Positions 14,810 through 23,323 are shown, counted from the first letter of the stretch. The stretch: 35,330 bases of DNA from Candidatus Methanodesulfokora washburnensis (GCF_003947435.1 NZ_RCOS01000160.1:1-35330), one strand, 5' to 3'. Made by a program: numbers and translations. Notes: a model not told the origin generated them from the sequence alone.

Positions 14810-15652
14810 TCATAGGGTTCCTGGAACCTCCCCTGTCATCTCCTTTCTCTCAACCCTCTCAATGAACTTCTTGGAAATCAGCATCATGAAGATAGCTGAT
14901 ATCAGAGATAAAAATAGCTCTAAACGGATATCGAGCAGTGTTTGCTCTCCTGTGGCTGCATTTCTCATCAAATCAAAGGGATATGTTAGCGGGGATATTA
15001 AGGCTATGATCCTCAGCTGAGGGGGAAGAACCCATGCAGGAAGGATTATGCCCGAGGCTATCATCACCGGAAACTGGAGTATGTTTATCAGAGCAGCTAC
15101 ATTCCTTCTTCCATATGATAGGGATGAGAAGATCGATGAGAAGCCGAAGCAGGAGGCCAGCGCCATTGCAGCTGATATCAGAAATAGAACAGGGGATCTT
15201 ATCGATATATCAACCCCTAGAGCTAGATAAAAGAATAAAATCATGTAAATTCCATATATTATAGTGTCTGTAATTATCCTGCTCAGCCTTCCCAAAAGCG
15301 TGGAGAACAAGCTTCCTGTGGCTATCACATGCTCTATTATCCCCATCTCCTTCATCCTCCTCAAGGACATGCCAAGATTCCATATAGCCTCTGAGAACAT
15401 CTCCAGAAAAATGAAGGACCACATCAAGCTTCTCTGCACCAATCCTCTATAAGCTGGGGGCAGGAATAAATTGAAGTTTAGGACGAAGAAGAGGACCCAC
15501 ATTGGCGTTGTTATAAGGCCTATTATCATGGAAGCTCTGTACCTGAAGTATATCTTCACCTCAGACCAAGATGATACAAAAACAGAGTAAAGCGATTCTC
15601 TAAGCTTACGAGGAGTATATGCTTCCACTTCTCTCCCCCTCCCTCTCAACAA
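14810..15652 (-). CDS. ABC-2 type transporter permease (second)
   Basis: A 280-aa membrane protein with six predicted membrane segments in the ABC-2 order. Its family block reads LISPLTYPFDLMRN near residues 227-240 (the usual P-x-x-[YH]-x-x-[ED]-x-x-R). The first start is TTG at 15652, which overlaps the upstream permease by 47 nt; a later GTG (residue 9) is possible. Last gene of the operon. With the sister permease and the ATPase it would form an exporter of drugs, lipids or peptides. The substrate is not shown by sequence. Confidence 0.8.
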   Translation of the reverse strand: MLRGRGREVEAYTPRKLRESLYSVFVSSWSEVKIYFRYRASMIIGLITTPMWVLFFVLNFNLFLPPAYRGLVQRSLMWSFIFLEMFSEAIWNLGMSLRRMKEMGIIEHVIATGSLFSTLLGRLSRIITDTIIYGIYMILFFYLALGVDISIRSPVLFLISAAMALASCFGFSSIFSSLSYGRRNVAALINILQFPVMIASGIILPAWVLPPQLRIIALISPLTYPFDLMRNAATGEQTLLDIRLELFLSLISAIFMMLISKKFIERVERKEMTGEVPGTL

Positions 15653-16415
15653 GCTTGAAGCTGATAACGCCAGCTAGAATGTAGGCTATTGCCATCAGAG
15701 CTATGCTGTACAGATTGCCATATGAGATTGAATGAGCTTCTATGACCCTCCTCACAAGCTCAACTGCATGCGAGGTAGGAAGAATGTAGGATACAAGCCT
15801 CATCCATTCCGGAAGGACTGAGATTGGATAGGCAAAACCGGAGAACAGGGTGAGAAATGCTTGGAGGAAGTTTGCAGCAGACCAATATTCCTTCACCTTT
15901 ATGGTCAGGTTTGAGGCCATTATCCCCAATCCCAGAAGAGGAAGTAATCCAATGAACACCATCAAAATGGCGATTATGAAATCCGGAAGAGAAATGTTCA
16001 TCAGCATTAAGGGTGCATAGGATATTATAAGCCCGAGCATCGCCACCATAACGTATGGAAAAGAGCTGAACAAGAGGAAAAGCTCTCTTCTGGCTGGGGA
16101 TACAAAGACCTGCTCTAATGTGCCACTTGCTATCTCAGCCCCCGTGTTCTCAGATGCAACTGATACTACTAAGAAGCTCGGGAACATTATGCCATAACCT
16201 GTGAGAAAGTAAAGCAGGACATTTTCGGATCCCGTGTTCCTCTGGAACTCCGAGAATGCATCGGGGCTTATGTAAGATGATGCAATTCCCATGAGATAGG
16301 AAATTGCAGCCATTATATAGGGAAATATTGAGAAAACAATGAGCCAAGCAGGATCTCTCATGATGTACTTTATCTCCTTGTACATATGGGCTGAGATCTC
16401 CAGAAGAACTCCCAT
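15606..16415 (-). CDS. ABC-2 type transporter permease (first)
   Basis: A 269-aa protein with six predicted membrane segments. Typical ABC-2 features are the cytoplasmic ASENTGAEIASGTLEQVFVS turn after the second segment and LPTSHAVELVRRVIEA near the end. It starts 4 nt after the ATPase gene and overlaps the next permease, so the transporter is probably a heterodimer of permeases driven by one ATPase. Confidence 0.85.
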   Translation of the reverse strand: MGVLLEISAHMYKEIKYIMRDPAWLIVFSIFPYIMAAISYLMGIASSYISPDAFSEFQRNTGSENVLLYFLTGYGIMFPSFLVVSVASENTGAEIASGTLEQVFVSPARRELFLLFSSFPYVMVAMLGLIISYAPLMLMNISLPDFIIAILMVFIGLLPLLGLGIMASNLTIKVKEYWSAANFLQAFLTLFSGFAYPISVLPEWMRLVSYILPTSHAVELVRRVIEAHSISYGNLYSIALMAIAYILAGVISFKLVEREGERSGSIYSS

Positions 16416-16419
16416 TAAA

Positions 16420-17358
16420 TCACCTTTCTGTTTCCCTCATCACTTTGACGAAGACATCCTCTAGGGAGGGCTCCTCTATCTGTGCCTTTATGACTCTTGC
16501 ACCTCTATTTCTCAGATCTGTAAGAGCTTTGTACATCACATCCATCTCATCCCCATTGCACTCGATTCTCAGCTCAGATACCCCGTTGTCCTTCTTTACA
16601 GCTTCTTCCACCTCTACATCTGATAGAAAATCTATGACAACAACCTTTCCTCCGACGAACTTCTTAAGCTCATCCACGGTCCCCGATAACACTATCCTCC
16701 CTCTGTCTATCATGGATATCCTGTCACATAGCTCCTCTGCCTCTCTCATGTTGTGAGTTGTCAGTAAAATAGTCTTTCCCTCCTTCCTGAGCTCTGCTAG
16801 GAGCTTCCTCACATTTCTGGCAGCTATTGGATCAAGGCCTATCGTAGGCTCATCCAGTATTAGAACAGGGGGGTCATGCATCAAAGTTCTGGCTATCGCA
16901 AGCTTTGCCTTCATACCCAAACTGTACTCCTCAAATAGCCTGTTCTTGTCATCTGAGAGCCCAACTAGATCCAAAAGCTCATCAGCCCTCCTTCTTGCAT
17001 CGCTAAATGACATTCCCCTGAGAACTCCGAAGTAAACAAGGTTCTCCTTCCCAGTGAGCCTGTTGTAAAAGCCCTTCTCAACAGTAAACGTGACTCCTAT
17101 GACCTTTCTTACCTCCTCCTTCTCTCTTACAACACTTTTTCCATCTATAAAGGCCTCTCCTGAATCGGGCATCAATACTGTCGATAATATCTTCACAGTA
17201 GTTGTTTTTCCAGCTCCATTTGGACCTAAAAGGCCGAATATCTCCCCTTTATTTGCTGTAAAACTCAGTTTATCCAGAGCTCTTATCTCCTCCTTCTTTC
17301 TCCCCTTCTTCGTTCTATATATCTTGATTAGTTCCTCCGCCACTATCTCCTCTGACAA
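16420..17358 (-). CDS. ABC-2 transporter ATP-binding protein (DrrA-like)
   Basis: A 312-aa ATPase. Walker A GPNGAGKTT at about 45-53, Q-loop VTFTVEKGFYNRLTG (Gln replaced by Thr/Phe context), signature YSLGMKAKLAIARTL, Walker B VLILDEPTIGLD, and the H-loop LTTHN. The C-terminal 80 residues form the DrrA-type extension. It powers the two permeases encoded downstream. Its start overlaps the end of the bactofilin-like gene by 44 nt, so the operon is tightly coupled. Fusion to drug or antibiotic export is typical of DrrA relatives; the substrate is unknown. Confidence 0.9.
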   Translation of the reverse strand: MSEEIVAEELIKIYRTKKGRKKEEIRALDKLSFTANKGEIFGLLGPNGAGKTTTVKILSTVLMPDSGEAFIDGKSVVREKEEVRKVIGVTFTVEKGFYNRLTGKENLVYFGVLRGMSFSDARRRADELLDLVGLSDDKNRLFEEYSLGMKAKLAIARTLMHDPPVLILDEPTIGLDPIAARNVRKLLAELRKEGKTILLTTHNMREAEELCDRISMIDRGRIVLSGTVDELKKFVGGKVVVIDFLSDVEVEEAVKKDNGVSELRIECNGDEMDVMYKALTDLRNRGARVIKAQIEEPSLEDVFVKVMRETER

Positions 17359-17965
17359 TCTTCCTCACCTTTGCCTTGCTGCTTATCTCGACATTTCTGC
17401 ATCTGAGAACTCCTATCTCACATCCATCTCCTATAAAGGCATTTTCAGCATCGACTTCATCACATCTTACTTCAATTAAGCTGACGTCCTTTCCCCTTAT
17501 CTCCTTTGCAGTGAACTTCCTCCCCTTAAAAAAGGGGAAGAGCCTCCTCTCCGGATATATCTTGATTATATCAGCTCTTATTGATCCAAGGGTTCCGTCA
17601 GAGGAGAACTTTATGACAACTTTCTCGGCCTCTATGTTGCTTGCTGACACAGATCCGGCTGCATTCAACTCCCTGCACTTTATCCCCTCAGCCTTTAAAG
17701 ATCCAGCAACTTTCACGGAATTTCCTGTCAGATGCCCCTGAACCTTAGCAGATCCGGCAATTGAGATCTCATCTGCGTTTATCTCCTTCAAGCTAGCGGA
17801 TCCCGCTACTTTTAATACCTTGGCTTTCAAGATTCCGGTGGATTTAAGGGATCCGCTTACAATGACGAAATCCGTCTCTATGTCCCTTTCAAACGACGCA
17901 GATCCAGCTATCTTGAGCACGCTTTTGTCCTCTTTCATGTACTTCTCAAACTTCTCAGTGCTCAT
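17315..17965 (-). CDS. bactofilin-like polymer-forming beta-helix protein
   Basis: A 216-aa protein built from short repeats: KIAGSASFERDI, IVSGSLKSTGIL, KVAGSASLKEIN, SIAGSAKVQGHL, KVAGSLKAEGIK, with a Ser/Gly turn about every 20 residues. This is the right-handed beta-helix pattern of bactofilins (polymer-forming cytoskeletal, DUF583-like). A second repeat region follows after a basic insertion (FPFFKGRKF). Proteins of this kind can sit beside ABC exporters and HTH regulators and may act as a membrane-associated scaffold. It overlaps both neighbours. Confidence 0.75.
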   Translation of the reverse strand: MSTEKFEKYMKEDKSVLKIAGSASFERDIETDFVIVSGSLKSTGILKAKVLKVAGSASLKEINADEISIAGSAKVQGHLTGNSVKVAGSLKAEGIKCRELNAAGSVSASNIEAEKVVIKFSSDGTLGSIRADIIKIYPERRLFPFFKGRKFTAKEIRGKDVSLIEVRCDEVDAENAFIGDGCEIGVLRCRNVEISSKAKVRKIVRGDSGGGTNQDI

Positions 17966-18086
17966 CCTCTCCCCTCCTGAGAAGATCCATTATCTCCCTC
18001 AGTATTGCATTGATCTCCTCTATCCTCTTGACCAACAGAAGCTCCACTTCATCTATGCTGAGAGCTGAGTAGTCCTTCTCCCTCAT
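17955..18086 (-). CDS. 43-aa helical protein
   Basis: A small ORF (MREKDYSALSIDEVELLLVK, then RIEEINAILREIMDLLRRG and EDEH) preceded by GGTGGAGGG and ending by overlap with the bactofilin-like start (ATGAGCACTGA). The sequence is an amphipathic helix with heptad leucines. Its coupling at both ends and its good ribosome binding site argue that it is real. It may pair with the coiled-coil tail of the 107-aa membrane protein. Confidence 0.6.
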   Translation of the reverse strand: MREKDYSALSIDEVELLLVKRIEEINAILREIMDLLRRGEDEH

Positions 18087-18161
18087 CCCTCCACCTCTCT
18101 GATTGGGCAAGATACACAATCTGCATCGACAGGTAGTCCTTCTCCCTCATCCCTCCACCTC
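18069..18161. repeat. 29-nt direct repeat, offset 64 nt
   Basis: Positions 18069-18097 and 18133-18161 are identical over 29 nt. Each copy holds, on the minus strand, a GGTGGAGGG ribosome site and ATGAGGGAGAAGGACTAC. The upstream copy begins a 33-codon ORF (MREKDYLSMQIVYL...) that overlaps the stop of the 107-aa gene; the downstream copy starts the 43-aa gene. This is a small tandem duplication of a gene start. Confidence 0.8.
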
Positions 18162-18470
18162 CCTTTTCAGTGAATCCCTTATCTCCTTTAGCAACTTAAC
18201 TGTCTCATCCATCTGCTCCAGAATCACCTTCTGCCTAGCTATGTATGCTCTAGCTATCTCTTCCTCTGGCATCTTCCCTGCTATCTCCTCATGGATTCCC
18301 AATGAAATCGCAACGACTACTATTGCCAGCAGAGAGGCCCCTGCTATTGCTATAGCTGATACCACAGCGGATGCAAGATCTCCAGTCCTGTATATCAATA
18401 TGGGAACGCATGCTCCAATAATTACAGCAGCCATAATGCCCAAAAAACCCATAATGCTCTCAAATCTCAT
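18147..18470 (-). CDS. membrane protein with C-terminal coiled coil
   Basis: A 107-aa protein with two hydrophobic segments (about 7-27 and 35-57) and a helical, charged tail (EEEIARAYIARQKVILEQMD onward). It overlaps the HTH gene by 11 nt and ends in GGATGAGG, coupling to the next start. It may be the membrane-sensor part of this operon; no known family recognised. Confidence 0.65.
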   Translation of the reverse strand: MRFESIMGFLGIMAAVIIGACVPILIYRTGDLASAVVSAIAIAGASLLAIVVVAISLGIHEEIAGKMPEEEIARAYIARQKVILEQMDETVKLLKEIRDSLKREVEG

Positions 18471-18762
18471 GCAAAACCCTCCTCAGGAGATCAGGGGTCA
18501 GCTCTATCCTGAAGGGAACTGTTCTGTAGTACTTCCTTCTCTCATCTCCCAGATCCACTTCCTCTATCAGCCCAGCTCTTCTGAGGATGTTGATGTGCAT
18601 GTATGCCAGTGGGTATGATATCTCAAGCTTTCTCATGATTTCGTATATGTGCATCGGTTTTTCGGATAGCATGGCTATTATCCTTGCTCTGTGCCTGTTT
18701 CCTATTGCTGCCAGCAGTTTCTCTAGGTCTCTGAAATCGCTTAGAGCTTCATCCCCCTTCAT
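18460..18762 (-). CDS. winged-helix transcriptional regulator (ArsR-like)
   Basis: A 100-aa protein: LEKLLAAIGNRHRARIIAML, then MHIYEIMRKLEISYPLAYMH and INILRRAGLIEEVD, a typical winged-helix HTH of the ArsR/PadR type, followed by the wing (DERRKYYRTV). First gene of the operon with the membrane protein, bactofilin-like protein and ABC exporter, so it probably controls that operon. No metal-binding Cys/His cluster is visible, so a small-molecule or lipid signal is more likely. Confidence 0.8.
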   Translation of the reverse strand: MKGDEALSDFRDLEKLLAAIGNRHRARIIAMLSEKPMHIYEIMRKLEISYPLAYMHINILRRAGLIEEVDLGDERRKYYRTVPFRIELTPDLLRRVLHEI

Positions 18763-18770
18763 ATAATTCC

Positions 18771-18801
18771 CTTATGTATAAGTGATAGCTTATATATAAA
18801 C
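18771..18801 (-). promoter_or_regulatory. promoter and candidate operator of the exporter operon
   Basis: A TATA-like TTATATATAAGC lies at about 18788-18800 and ATG 18762 follows at about 30 nt. Between them is the near-perfect palindrome CTTATGTATAAG (18771-18782), well placed for autoregulation by the HTH protein. Confidence 0.5.
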
Positions 18802-18857
18802 TTTCCTTAAATAAATATTAATAAAATAAGTTATTATGGATCTACGCTGGGGAAAAC

Positions 18858-18866
18858 TATAAAAAG
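18858..18866 (+). promoter_or_regulatory. TATA box of the truncated gene at 18890
   Basis: CTATAAAAA, about 28 nt before ATG 18890, a strong archaeal-type box with a leaderless start. Confidence 0.45.
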
Positions 18867-18889
18867 ATGTAGCTCTGGAGTGAAAGAGC

Positions 18890-18985
18890 ATGGAATGGAT
18901 AGAGGAGCTATTCATCGACAAAAGAGAGCTTTACCTCAGAGCGCGCATACTTAGAAACATTAACCTCCATATAAACCGCTGTTAA
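18890..18985 (+). pseudogene. 5' remnant of a gene, possibly a SAM methyltransferase
   Basis: A 31-codon frame MEWIEELFIDKRELYLRARI then LRNINLHINRC. The beginning (W-I-E-E-L-F-[IV]-D) is like the N-terminus of archaeal class I methyltransferases; after about 18 residues the likeness ends. It keeps a promoter but has lost the rest of the gene. The last codons run into a hairpin. Confidence 0.35.
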
Positions 18986-18990
18986 GCGGT
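18975..18990 (+). terminator. hairpin ACCGCT-GTTA-AGCGGT
   Basis: Perfect 6-bp stem with a 4-nt loop, overlapping the stop of the remnant and followed at a short distance by TTGTTTTTAAGG. It could terminate the short transcript or mark a junction. The next 260 nt (18991-19253) are AT-rich with no supported gene, apart from the promoter of the following gene (TTTTTATAC at about 19221-19229). Confidence 0.35.
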
Positions 18991-19253
18991 CTAAATGTTG
19001 TTTTTAAGGCTAAATGAACCATTGGTTGCATTATTTCTGATAAAAAATAACTTTAAGCATTAAAACAGTGAGCTAAAAGCATTCTTTCAGCCATTAGCCT
19101 CCCCTCTAATTTGATCTCCCTTGAGTCCTCTCACTTCTTGGCCTTTTTGCTGGATACATTTGATCCCATCTAATATATTGTTAGTTATATTTAATAATTC
19201 ATGTATATAAAAAAAGATGAGTTTTTATACTTCCACCTCATTGTTATTGAGAG

Positions 19254-20242
19254 ATGAGAAACTTGATAAAATATATTCTTCTCTTTTTGCTCCTTGTCAC
19301 ACTATTGGGGCCCATATCCACACTCTCAGCTGCCGGGCAGAAGGCAGTGATAATATCAAACCAAGCTGATCTTCCAGCAGCCAATTACATAAAACAGCTG
19401 TTATCTTCGGCGGGAATTAGCGTGACGATACTGCATGCTAGCGACTTTGAAAGCGCCAAGGGCACAGCTGATGTGATAATAGTGCTAGGAGGTCCGGATG
19501 CATATGAAGGAGTTGGTCAGATAAGCAGAAAATATCTAAGCAGCGATGATCAGCAATATCTCAGGTCAACAAAAGGATCTTCTGTTGTGAGAAAGTTCTC
19601 TGATTCAGGGAAGGAGAAATTATAATAGCTGGAAATACTAGAAGTGAGACAAAGCTATCCTCAGAGGTGTATTCTCAGGCTGGATTTCCGGGATCAAGCC
19701 TAGCTGCCTCAGCAGCCAAAATAGTTGCTCTTACAGGCGATAAGCTCACATATAGAATGGTCACTACTGATAAAAAGGAGGGGAAGACTCAAACAACAAT
19801 GGTCACTGTCGAGAGATTTTCTGGAACCATGGATGGAACTGCGATAAATGGAATGAAGTGGATTTACACATATCAGGGGCAAAATACTCAAGCAGAGCTG
19901 ATAGCAGGCTACACTTCTGATGGGAGATCCTGCACTATGATGAGAGTGATTTCCTCTGGCACAAGCGTTGTTGTCTATCCATGGAATTGTGTTCAGAAAT
20001 CCCAGACAAACACTCCAGCTGGTGGTGGGGGCCCCTCGGAAATACTAAATCAGAGGGTAAGCGTGGAGACCAAGATAGTTCCTGCTGGAACTTTTCTATG
20101 CCTTAAATATGAGCTACATGACAGCAAAGGAGGTATTTCTAGGTTATGGAGCTCTTCTCAGGTGCCTTTAACAGGCTTGGTTGCCATGGAGTATGAGGGA
20201 TCCGATAGTAGTGTTGTGATCGAGCTAGTGAAAATAGGATAA
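19254..20242 (+). pseudogene. frameshifted secreted protein with a putative cell-surface domain
   Basis: ATG 19254 opens a frame with a signal peptide (KYILLFLLLVTLLGPISTLS-A) and then VIISNQADLPAANYIKQLLS and DVIIVLGGPDAYEGVG, similar to archaeal S-layer or cell-wall-binding-like modules. That frame stops at 19625. The -1 frame is open from 19604 and reads REGEIIIAGNTRSETKLSSE, the natural continuation, then on to 20242 with a beta-rich C-terminal domain with two Cys pairs and a GGGG linker. Together they give about 329 aa. One lost base near CAGGGAAGG (19606-19614) explains the break. A TATA-like TTTTTATAC lies about 30 nt before the ATG. The product, if restored, is extracellular. Confidence 0.65.
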
Positions 20243-20250
20243 CTAGCCAC

Positions 20251-20266
20251 CTTTTTTCTTTTTTTT
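20251..20266 (+). terminator. T-rich terminator
   Basis: CTTTTTTCTTTTTTTT starts 8 nt after the stop of the secreted protein. Pyrimidine runs of this type end archaeal transcription without a hairpin. The rest of 20267-20463 shows no gene. Confidence 0.55.
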
Positions 20267-20463
20267 AAATAAATTAAATATATCACTTCATCCGCTACTG
20301 CTTTTACCAGCAGGAAAATATCTCTACAAATCACTTTAGCTATTCGTGGATCTTTGCTGAGTAAAATGCTATTTGGAGCACTCTGGCTGTTGGACATAAC
20401 AGATTTCCTTTTGTGCGGAAATTTACTAAAAAAGATGGTTGGGGCCTTAAGTGCTATTCGAGG

Positions 20464-21123
20464 TCATATCGGCTTAGGTGATCCGATTACCTCGTCCAGC
20501 ACTAAGGCCAGGGATTTGCCCGCAAAGAGATACAGAAAGACGCCTACTATACCTCCTCCTACCCACGGTATAACAGATCCTATTGCCTCCAATATCACAG
20601 CTACTATGAAGATGACGATATACCATATAAGATAGTTGCCAAGACCTATCTTTTGTATAAGTCCCCAGTTCTCGCTGAAGGCGAATATCTTGGAGAAGTT
20701 CATCCCAGATCTTATCATGTTTCCTATTGCCATGACCCCAAGTATCATGAAGATGAAGAGGAGTACCAGGGCTACTGCGACAAGACCTCCCACTGCCAGT
20801 AGAGCAGATGAGGGTGCCATTCCAATGCCTCCAATACCGAATCCCGTCATTATAGCTCCTGCAATTATAACAATAAGCGGAACTATCGCGTATATAAGTC
20901 CTGCTATTAGCACAAGAAGCCCGTCTACAAAGAGCTTTCCATAATCACTCAGCTTAGGGGGCTCATCGGGGCTCTCCCTTATTATCTTTGCCGTGTATCC
21001 CAGCACAATCAAGTTTACTATTGGTATTATGTTCAGCACTATCAGCAATATCAAATTTCCTATATCGCTGAAAACTTTCCCTGTAAAAGATGCGGCCTTA
21101 TTCAGATTATCCGATAGATTCAA
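20464..21123 (-). CDS. DUF4013-like membrane protein
   Basis: A 219-aa protein with about five to six hydrophobic segments: NLILLIVLNIIPIVNLIVLGYT, LLVLIAGLIYAIVPLIVIIAG, LLAVGGLVAVALVLLFIFMILGVMAIGN, YLIWYIVIFIVAVILEAIG, GGIVGVFLYLFAGKSLALVL. The early GYTAKIIRES and the middle P-x-[LW]-S-D-Y-G-K-L-F-V-D-G block are characteristic of DUF4013 proteins in archaea. Function unknown. A single-gene unit; an AT-rich stretch before its start (TATAAACTTT, near 21155-21165) can serve as promoter. Confidence 0.7.
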   Translation of the reverse strand: MNLSDNLNKAASFTGKVFSDIGNLILLIVLNIIPIVNLIVLGYTAKIIRESPDEPPKLSDYGKLFVDGLLVLIAGLIYAIVPLIVIIAGAIMTGFGIGGIGMAPSSALLAVGGLVAVALVLLFIFMILGVMAIGNMIRSGMNFSKIFAFSENWGLIQKIGLGNYLIWYIVIFIVAVILEAIGSVIPWVGGGIVGVFLYLFAGKSLALVLDEVIGSPKPI

Positions 21124-21239
21124 ATTTTTTCACCAAGATGTTTGACGGAGCTTCTTTATAAACTTTTTTACTAACTCAATCAGCTCATTGAAAAACGTCT
21201 AATACAAGCTGATGATCTTCCCTAAACCACCGTTAGATG

Positions 21240-21650
21240 CTATGGAATCTCTCTTAGAACTATCATTGTGTTGGTCGACTTGACGCCTCTCACTCTTCTT
21301 ATCTCATCTATGCACCTGTTTGTCTCAGCCACACTTACGGCTGATATTGTCACTACTATGTCGTAAACACCAGTGACCTCATGTATGCTTCTCACATTCG
21401 GTATTCTTGCTATCTCCTCAGCCACCTCTCCTGTTGGAATTGATGGCTCCACGGAGACAAGGACGAAAGCACTTATGGCTCCATCTCCCACCTCTATTGT
21501 GAACCTCCTTATAACTCCGGCTTTCTGAAGGTTCTTCACCCTTCTTCTGACAGCTGATTCAGACATGTTTAGCTTCTTCCCAAGCTCAACAAAGGATATT
21601 CTGGAGTTCTTCTTCAGCTCCTCAAGTATGACTCTATCTATTTCATCCAT
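21240..21650 (-). CDS. Lrp/AsnC-family transcriptional regulator
   Basis: A 136-aa regulator. Residues 1-55 form the HTH (MDEIDRVILEELKKNSRISF, then ELGKKLNMSESAVRRRVKNL), and 60-136 the RAM effector domain (ending V-R-G-V-K-S-T-N-T-M-I-V-L). It is transcribed divergently from hemL with 63 nt between the starts, so it may regulate hemL and itself. Ligand, often an amino acid, unknown. Confidence 0.9.
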   Translation of the reverse strand: MDEIDRVILEELKKNSRISFVELGKKLNMSESAVRRRVKNLQKAGVIRRFTIEVGDGAISAFVLVSVEPSIPTGEVAEEIARIPNVRSIHEVTGVYDIVVTISAVSVAETNRCIDEIRRVRGVKSTNTMIVLREIP

Positions 21651-21670
21651 CCCTCTACAATGAGGCTGAT

Positions 21671-21690
21671 ACTTAAGAACTTAAAGTTAA
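21671..21690. promoter_or_regulatory. divergent promoter region with inverted repeat
   Basis: TTAAG (21673-21677) and CTTAA (21680-21684) form an inverted repeat with a 2-nt spacer between the Lrp gene and hemL. Outward TATA-like sequences (TTAAAGTTAATA for hemL) overlap it. It is a plausible Lrp operator. Confidence 0.4.
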
Positions 21691-21713
21691 TAGCTTCACT
21701 CTCTTATTTGCAC

Positions 21714-22973
21714 ATGCGATCCAAAACTCTATTTGAGGAGGCCAAGAGACACATACCAGGGGGAGTTAACAGCCCTGTTAGGGCATTTGAGCCAAATCCC
21801 TTCTTTGTAAAGGAAGCAAAAGGTGCCAGAATATACGATGTTGATGGAAAGGAGTACATAGATTATGTCATGGGATATGGCCCTCTTCTATTTGGCCATG
21901 CAAATGAGAGAATTATAAACAGAGTGAAGGAGGCGGTTGAGAGAGGAACCCTCTATGGAGCTCCAACAGAAGAGGAGGTTGAGCTTGCAAGGAGGATAAA
22001 GAAGTTCTATCCCTCCATAGAGATGGTGAGACTGGTGAACTCCGGGACAGAGGCGACAATGCATGCTATAAGGCTTGCAAGAGGTTTTACTGGAAGGAGG
22101 AAGATAATAAAGTTTGAGGGATGTTTTCACGGCTCACATGACTCAGTGTTGGTGAAGGCTGGATCAGGAGCCCTTACCTTCGGCATCCCATCCAGCTCAG
22201 GGGTTCTTGAGGACACAGCTAGGCACACCCTAGTTTCCAGATACAACGACATCTCCCTCACCGAGGAAATAGCGAGAAGGAACGGGGATGATCTTGCTGC
22301 CATAATAGTAGAGCCTGTGATGGCAAACTCGGGCCTGATACCTCCTGATATAGAATTCCTGAGGGGGCTTAGAAGCATAGCGGATGAGCTAGGATGCGTG
22401 CTGATATTCGACGAGGTTGTGACAGGTTTCAGGCTATCCCCTGGAGGAGCGCAGGAGTACTATGGGGTAAAAGCAGATCTCACAACGCTTGGAAAGGTGC
22501 TGGGAGGGGGATTTCCGATAGCTGCATTCGGAGGAAGGGAGGAGATAATGAGAAACATATCACCATCAGGAAGGATATACCAAGCAGGGACTTTCAGCGG
22601 CAATCCAGTTTCTGTTGCTGCAGCTCTGGCTGTGACGGAGATGATAAACGAGGGGATCTACTCTTATCTCAGGGATTATGGGAAGAAGCTTGTCTCGGCG
22701 ATAAGGGATATCATAGATGACAGAAACCTGAAGGCAACAGTAAATCATGTGGAATCGATGTTCCAGATATTCTTCACGGATAGAGTTAGAACCTATGAGG
22801 AAGCCCTTTCCTCAGATCTTAAGAAATTCAGGGCATACTTCATGAAAATGTTGGAGAAGGGGATTTTCATACCTCCCTCCCAGTTCGAGACCTGCTTCAT
22901 ATCCACAGCTCATTCCGACGAGGAGATGAAGATCACAATAGAGGCTCTTGATGAAGCTCTAAAGATTGTTTAA
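21714..22973 (+). CDS. hemL: glutamate-1-semialdehyde 2,1-aminomutase
   Basis: A 419-aa PLP enzyme that turns glutamate-1-semialdehyde into 5-aminolevulinate in C5 tetrapyrrole synthesis. Visible: HIPGGVNSPVRAF at the N-terminus, NSGTEATMHAIRLARG, the phosphate-binding SHDSVLVKAGSG, the FDEVVTGFRLS block and the PLP lysine in TLGKVLGGGFPIAAFGG, followed by AGTFSGNP. I chose ATG 21714 over the longer frame from 21660, because the extra residues are not part of the family and the promoter lies around 21680. No other heme or cobamide gene is in the window. Divergent from an Lrp regulator. Confidence 0.93.
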   Translation: MRSKTLFEEAKRHIPGGVNSPVRAFEPNPFFVKEAKGARIYDVDGKEYIDYVMGYGPLLFGHANERIINRVKEAVERGTLYGAPTEEEVELARRIKKFYPSIEMVRLVNSGTEATMHAIRLARGFTGRRKIIKFEGCFHGSHDSVLVKAGSGALTFGIPSSSGVLEDTARHTLVSRYNDISLTEEIARRNGDDLAAIIVEPVMANSGLIPPDIEFLRGLRSIADELGCVLIFDEVVTGFRLSPGGAQEYYGVKADLTTLGKVLGGGFPIAAFGGREEIMRNISPSGRIYQAGTFSGNPVSVAAALAVTEMINEGIYSYLRDYGKKLVSAIRDIIDDRNLKATVNHVESMFQIFFTDRVRTYEEALSSDLKKFRAYFMKMLEKGIFIPPSQFETCFISTAHSDEEMKITIEALDEALKIV

Positions 22974-23033
22974 CCACAACATATCATTCTTTCAGATTAT
23001 TGTTTATAAAGTTGTGATCTCTGCTCTTGCTAA

Positions 23034-23285
23034 ATGACCACTATATCGGTCACAGAGAATGTTAAAAGGGCACTTCTAAAGATAGCCTCTGAGCTTCAAT
23101 CGAAGCTTGGGATAAGGATTGATCTGAATGAGGCAATAAGATACCTTTTGAAGAGAGGAAAAAAGAATCCCAACCTACTAGAAGAGGCATGCAGACCTAT
23201 TCCTGAGTTTGAGCTTGCATATGAGGAGCTGATTGAGGAGAAGAAGAGGGATGAGGAGAGAGCTAGAAGGAAGTATGGTGTTTGA
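23034..23285 (+). CDS. VapB-type antitoxin, no toxin next to it
   Basis: An 83-aa protein: MTTISVTENVKRALLKIASE, then RIDLNEAIRYLLKRG, and a charged tail (EEKKRDEERARRKYGV). This is the pattern of an archaeal VapB-like antitoxin with an N-terminal DNA-binding strand. TATA-like TTTATAAAG at 23003-23011 is about 27 nt before the ATG. The next gene is on the other strand and is not a PIN protein, so it is an orphan, or acts on a toxin encoded elsewhere. Confidence 0.6.
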   Translation: MTTISVTENVKRALLKIASELQSKLGIRIDLNEAIRYLLKRGKKNPNLLEEACRPIPEFELAYEELIEEKKRDEERARRKYGV

Positions 23286-23323
23286 TACAATCATCCTCTT
23301 AATGCTGATGGTGAGGCAGCTCC

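Noticed and set aside
18069-18161. 29-nt repeats as a CRISPR-like array
   Set aside because: Only two copies, both covering a ribosome site and start codon; a local duplication.
18103-18618. 171-codon open frame on the plus strand
   Set aside because: Antisense to the HTH and 107-aa genes, both of which have family or operon support.
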